A DNA stretch of 64,000 nt from Okapia johnstoni (taxonomy: Eukaryota > Chordata > Mammalia > Artiodactyla > Giraffidae). Of the stretch, positions 63,844-64,000 are shown one piece after another. The translations under genes were made by a program, and so were the position numbers. The number at the start of each line of letters is the position of its first letter. The first letter of the stretch is position 1. The DNA lies in NCBI GenBank assembly GCA_024291935.2, contig CM044306.1, positions 19,725,001 to 19,789,000 on the forward strand, in the 5' to 3' direction. The notes beneath the pieces are model-generated. The model was not told where the DNA came from and did not search any database. It worked only from the letters and a program-made list of their open reading frames with translations.

Positions 63844-64000
63844 AGCTAGTCAATATTATGGAATTCCAGTAGAGCTATTTAAAATCCTAAAAGATGATGC
63901 TATCAAAGTGCTGCACTCAATATGTCAGCAAATCTGGAAAACCCACTAATGGCCACAGCACTGGAAAAGGTCAATCCTCATCCCAATTCCCAAGAAGGGC

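Larger units (their letters stand above)
57292..64000 (-). other. KLHL10: KLHL10 intron 1 (part)
   Basis: The stretch upstream of exon 2 on the minus strand shows no KLHL10 BTB-start exon (no match to the expected MERK, CDVVIKV or SAHKNIL coding). It is filled by L2, hAT and BovB sequence. The exon probably lies beyond 64000. Confidence 0.75.
59085..64000 (+). mobile_element. Twin-primed (5'-inverted) BovB LINE, continuing past the window
   Basis: The left arm (59085-60187 plus 63022 to about 63497) is a BovB in reverse orientation, reading from within the RT-upstream region back to the 5' UTR. The right arm (about 63498-63580 plus 63851-64000) is a BovB in forward orientation, starting roughly 110 bp beyond the inverted arm's internal end. 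This order is the signature of twin priming. The two left pieces are contiguous in BovB and are separated by a later BovB. The right arm is interrupted by a SINE. All reading frames are broken. Confidence 0.85.

Noticed and set aside
1..64000. Bacterial-type features such as CRISPR arrays, operons or Shine-Dalgarno sites
   Set aside because: The window is clearly mammalian; repeated units are dispersed SINEs and LINEs, not spaced direct-repeat arrays.

Overview
The window is nuclear DNA from a ruminant (Pecora: cattle, sheep, goat or a close relative). The evidence is the repeat content: BovB LINE copies, Bov-tA SINEs and many copies of the older cetartiodactyl tRNA-derived SINE (CHR type, starting near GGGACTTCCCTGGTGG). 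The genes are intron-rich, have GT-AG splice sites and are near-identical to mammalian orthologues I recognise. Species cannot be fixed by eye.

Three protein genes are present. (1) ACLY (ATP-citrate lyase), + strand. The window opens inside its first intron. All 28 coding exons lie between 3309 and 40681; their lengths sum to 3306 nt, exactly 1101 codons plus stop, with every exon phase consistent. The 3' UTR runs to about 41555. (2) KLHL11, + strand, begins only about 1.4 kb downstream from a CpG-island promoter. It has two coding exons (42992-43536 and 48114-49695; 2127 nt, 708 aa) and a long 3' UTR that probably ends near 53.67 kb. (3) KLHL10, - strand, converges on KLHL11. Four coding exons lie between 53880 and 57291 (543 residues). 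The first coding exon (BTB N-terminus) is not seen and probably lies beyond 64000. The order ACLY-KLHL11-KLHL10 matches the segment on human 17q21.2.

The three genes are not a pathway. ACLY makes cytosolic acetyl-CoA from citrate. KLHL11 and KLHL10 are BTB-BACK-Kelch proteins of the cullin-3 adaptor type, KLHL10 being the spermatid-specific one.

The rest is introns and repeats. ACLY introns hold about 25 SINEs, a U6-L1 chimeric retrocopy (5753-5901), L1 remnants, MIR-like elements and two hAT-Charlie transposons. KLHL10 intron 1 (57292-64000) holds an L2 split by a hAT element with an exact 8-bp target duplication, then an unusual BovB complex. In that complex a 5'-inverted (twin-primed) BovB starts near 59085 and runs past the window end. 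A second BovB (60188-63021) is nested inside its inverted arm with a 9-bp target duplication, and a SINE sits in its sense arm. No CRISPR array, functional RNA gene or complete mobile element ORF was found.
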